A model generated the notes under the pieces. That model was not told the DNA's origin. It worked only from the letters and a program-made list of their open reading frames with translations, and made no database searches. From positions 1 through 64,000 of the forward strand of contig JAKMFW010000083.1 of assembly GCA_022425325.1 (NCBI GenBank): a stretch of 64,000 bases of DNA. Reading direction: 5' to 3'. The DNA comes from Acidimicrobiales bacterium (GTDB taxonomy: Bacteria; Actinomycetota; Acidimicrobiia; Acidimicrobiales; Aldehydirespiratoraceae). This document shows positions 62,913 through 64,000 of this stretch, piece after piece (within the stretch, counting starts at the first letter, position 1; the number at the start of each line of letters is the position of its first letter). The translations under genes and the position numbers were made by a program.

Positions 62913-63560
62913 TCAGCCGAGCCGTTCGCCGAAGAGGTCACGGCCGATTCGAACCATCGTGGCGCCTTCGTCGACGGCAATCTCGAGATCAGCGCTCATC
63001 CCCATCGAGCACTCGTCGAGATCGAGGCGGTCAACGAGGCCGCGAAGCAACGAAAAGCCGGGGCGAGCCGCCTGTGGTTCGGCAAGCAGTGCGACCCCCA
63101 TCAGACCGATGACCTCGAGTCCGGCGTCGGTCGCATGCATGACGAGATCCTCGGTGGTGTCGGGGCTGCAGCCCCCCTTGCTCTCCTCACCGGAGATGTC
63201 GACCTGAATCATCACCTTGGCGCCAGGCGCTCGCTTGGCGATCTCGGTGGCGAGCTCAGGCCGATCGACGGTTTGCCACACGTCGACATGCGGGGCGAGG
63301 AGCCGAACCTTGTTGCGCTGCAGTCGGCCGATGAAATGCACCGTTGGTGCGCTGCTGATCTCGGAGAGCTTTGCCGCCGCTTCTTGGGCGTAGTTCTCGC
63401 CGACATCGCCGAGCCCGGCTGCGACAGCTGCGTCGACGGCCGACGGACCGAAGGTCTTGGTAACCGCCACGATGCGGACGTCGGCTCCACCCGCAGCATC
63501 GAGACGGGCCCGGACGGTTGCCGCCCGTTCGGCGACGACCGCCGGGTCGACCGGGGTCAT
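62913..63560 (-). CDS. yggS: YggS/PROSC family pyridoxal phosphate homeostasis protein
   Basis: A 215-residue fold-III PLP-binding barrel. The PLP Lys35 is in IVAVTKTF; GENYAQEAAAKL, HFIGRLQRNKV and LSMGMS-like DECSMGMSADLEIAV are typical. It buffers free PLP rather than doing catalysis. ATG overlaps the pgeF stop (ATGA). Part of the division-gene neighbourhood pgeF-yggS-sepF-yggT-divIVA. Confidence 0.95.
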   Translation of the reverse strand: MTPVDPAVVAERAATVRARLDAAGGADVRIVAVTKTFGPSAVDAAVAAGLGDVGENYAQEAAAKLSEISSAPTVHFIGRLQRNKVRLLAPHVDVWQTVDRPELATEIAKRAPGAKVMIQVDISGEESKGGCSPDTTEDLVMHATDAGLEVIGLMGVALLAEPQAARPGFSLLRGLVDRLDLDECSMGMSADLEIAVDEGATMVRIGRDLFGERLG

Positions 63561-64000
63561 GCGGTCACCAGCCGAGCCGCCGTGACCTGTCGGCCCCCAT
63601 CGCCGCGCACGCGGTGGGAGAAGAAGCGCTCGTCGGCGGTGTCGAAACCGAGATCGTCGACGATGTCGACACCCGCTCGGTGCAGCGCAAGCGTGGTCGC
63701 GGCAGCCATGTCGAGGGCGAGGGCACCGGTGGCCGTCTCACTGCGGCAGACGCCGCCGACGGCGGCCTCGACCTGCGCGAGTTCGTCGGCTCCGAACTCG
63801 TAGTGACCTGGCCGGATGCATGGTCCGATGACCGCCTGGAGCGGGCTGGATCCGAACGTCCGCAACGCCTCGACACCGCGATCGACCACGCCGGCGACGA
63901 GACCTCGCCACCCGGCGTGGATCACCCCGACGGCGTGTTCGCCGACGACGACGATCGGGACGCAATCAGCGGTCTGCACACACAGCACTGCGCCCAGCAG
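63557..64000 (-). CDS. Polyphenol oxidase/PgeF (YlmD/YfiH) family protein, 5' end missing
   Basis: The open frame runs off the right end of the window; 147 residues are present. VQTADCVPIVVV, IHAGWRGLVAGV and IGPCIRPGHYEFG carry the conserved Cys/His metal site of the DUF152 family. PgeF removes D-Ser from misbuilt peptidoglycan precursors in E. coli; others are called laccase-like or purine nucleoside-active. Probably downstream of ftsZ, which would lie just beyond 64000. Confidence 0.9.
   Translation of the reverse strand: MLGAVLCVQTADCVPIVVVGEHAVGVIHAGWRGLVAGVVDRGVEALRTFGSSPLQAVIGPCIRPGHYEFGADELAQVEAAVGGVCRSETATGALALDMAAATTLALHRAGVDIVDDLGFDTADERFFSHRVRGDGGRQVTAARLVTA

Overview
This 64-kb window is a dense, GC-rich bacterial chromosome segment. 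It is most consistent with a high-GC actinobacterium, possibly class Acidimicrobiia. The evidence is the mycothiol synthase-type acetyltransferase, a Bpa-type proteasome activator, the SepF/YggT/DivIVA division block, frequent GTG starts, and many genes with a TANNNT -10 box only 6-8 nt before the start codon and no Shine-Dalgarno sequence, the pattern of leaderless mRNAs. The class-level assignment is inference. I see no phage, insertion sequence, CRISPR array, tRNA or rRNA gene. Both ends cut a gene.

Layout. 1-2174 (-): MBOAT O-acyltransferase and a partial membrane-anchored SGNH protein. 2250-11084: a mixed metabolic region with two enoyl-CoA hydratases, an AlkB dioxygenase behind a LexA-like box, an enolase-superfamily enzyme, gluconokinase, a thioesterase, an SDR, a 5'-nucleotidase and PEP carboxylase. 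11163-16711 (-): ABM monooxygenase-trpC-trpF-trpB-trpA followed by an FAD disulfide reductase and a small membrane protein. 16772-19483: a DnaJ-domain membrane protein, then an OmpR-type two-component system. 19449-22068 (-): hisI-trpE-ygfZ. 22120-24566: amidase, GroES-like protein, hydrolase. 24567-29652 (-): hisD-C-B-H-A-F. 29951-30051 (-): a candidate structured small RNA. 30208-33505 (+): mshD-like, rlmN, a membrane protein, menG, a VOC protein. 33562-45168 (-): purL-Q-C-E-K-F-D-M-N followed by menA. 45317-49502 (+): hrpA and a thioesterase. 49544-52954 (-): thiolase, DUF35, nitroreductase and two unknown genes. 53099-58460 (-): a phosphodiesterase-like protein, bpa, dnaE. 58523-64000: an Rrf2 regulator (+), then on the minus strand pgeF-yggS-sepF-yggT-divIVA, a DksA-like protein and rluD.

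Most of the window is biosynthetic housekeeping: most of the de novo purine pathway to SAICAR, all his genes from hisD to hisF plus hisI, and trp genes split over two operons (trpG and trpD are not here). Genes within operons typically overlap by ATGA or GTGA.

The items most worth a second look are: trpC, which has no ATG, GTG or TTG start and probably uses CTG; a predicted ~100-nt three-hairpin RNA between the his operon and mshD; a LexA-like palindrome in a leaderless alkB promoter; three DnaA-box-like iterons plus a palindrome in the dnaE leader; three 11-bp-phased repeats before the response regulator; a DksA-like protein with a histone H1-like lysine/alanine tail and a lost zinc finger; and a PurL carrying two tandem PurS-like modules. 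No defence island or other obviously new multi-gene system is visible.
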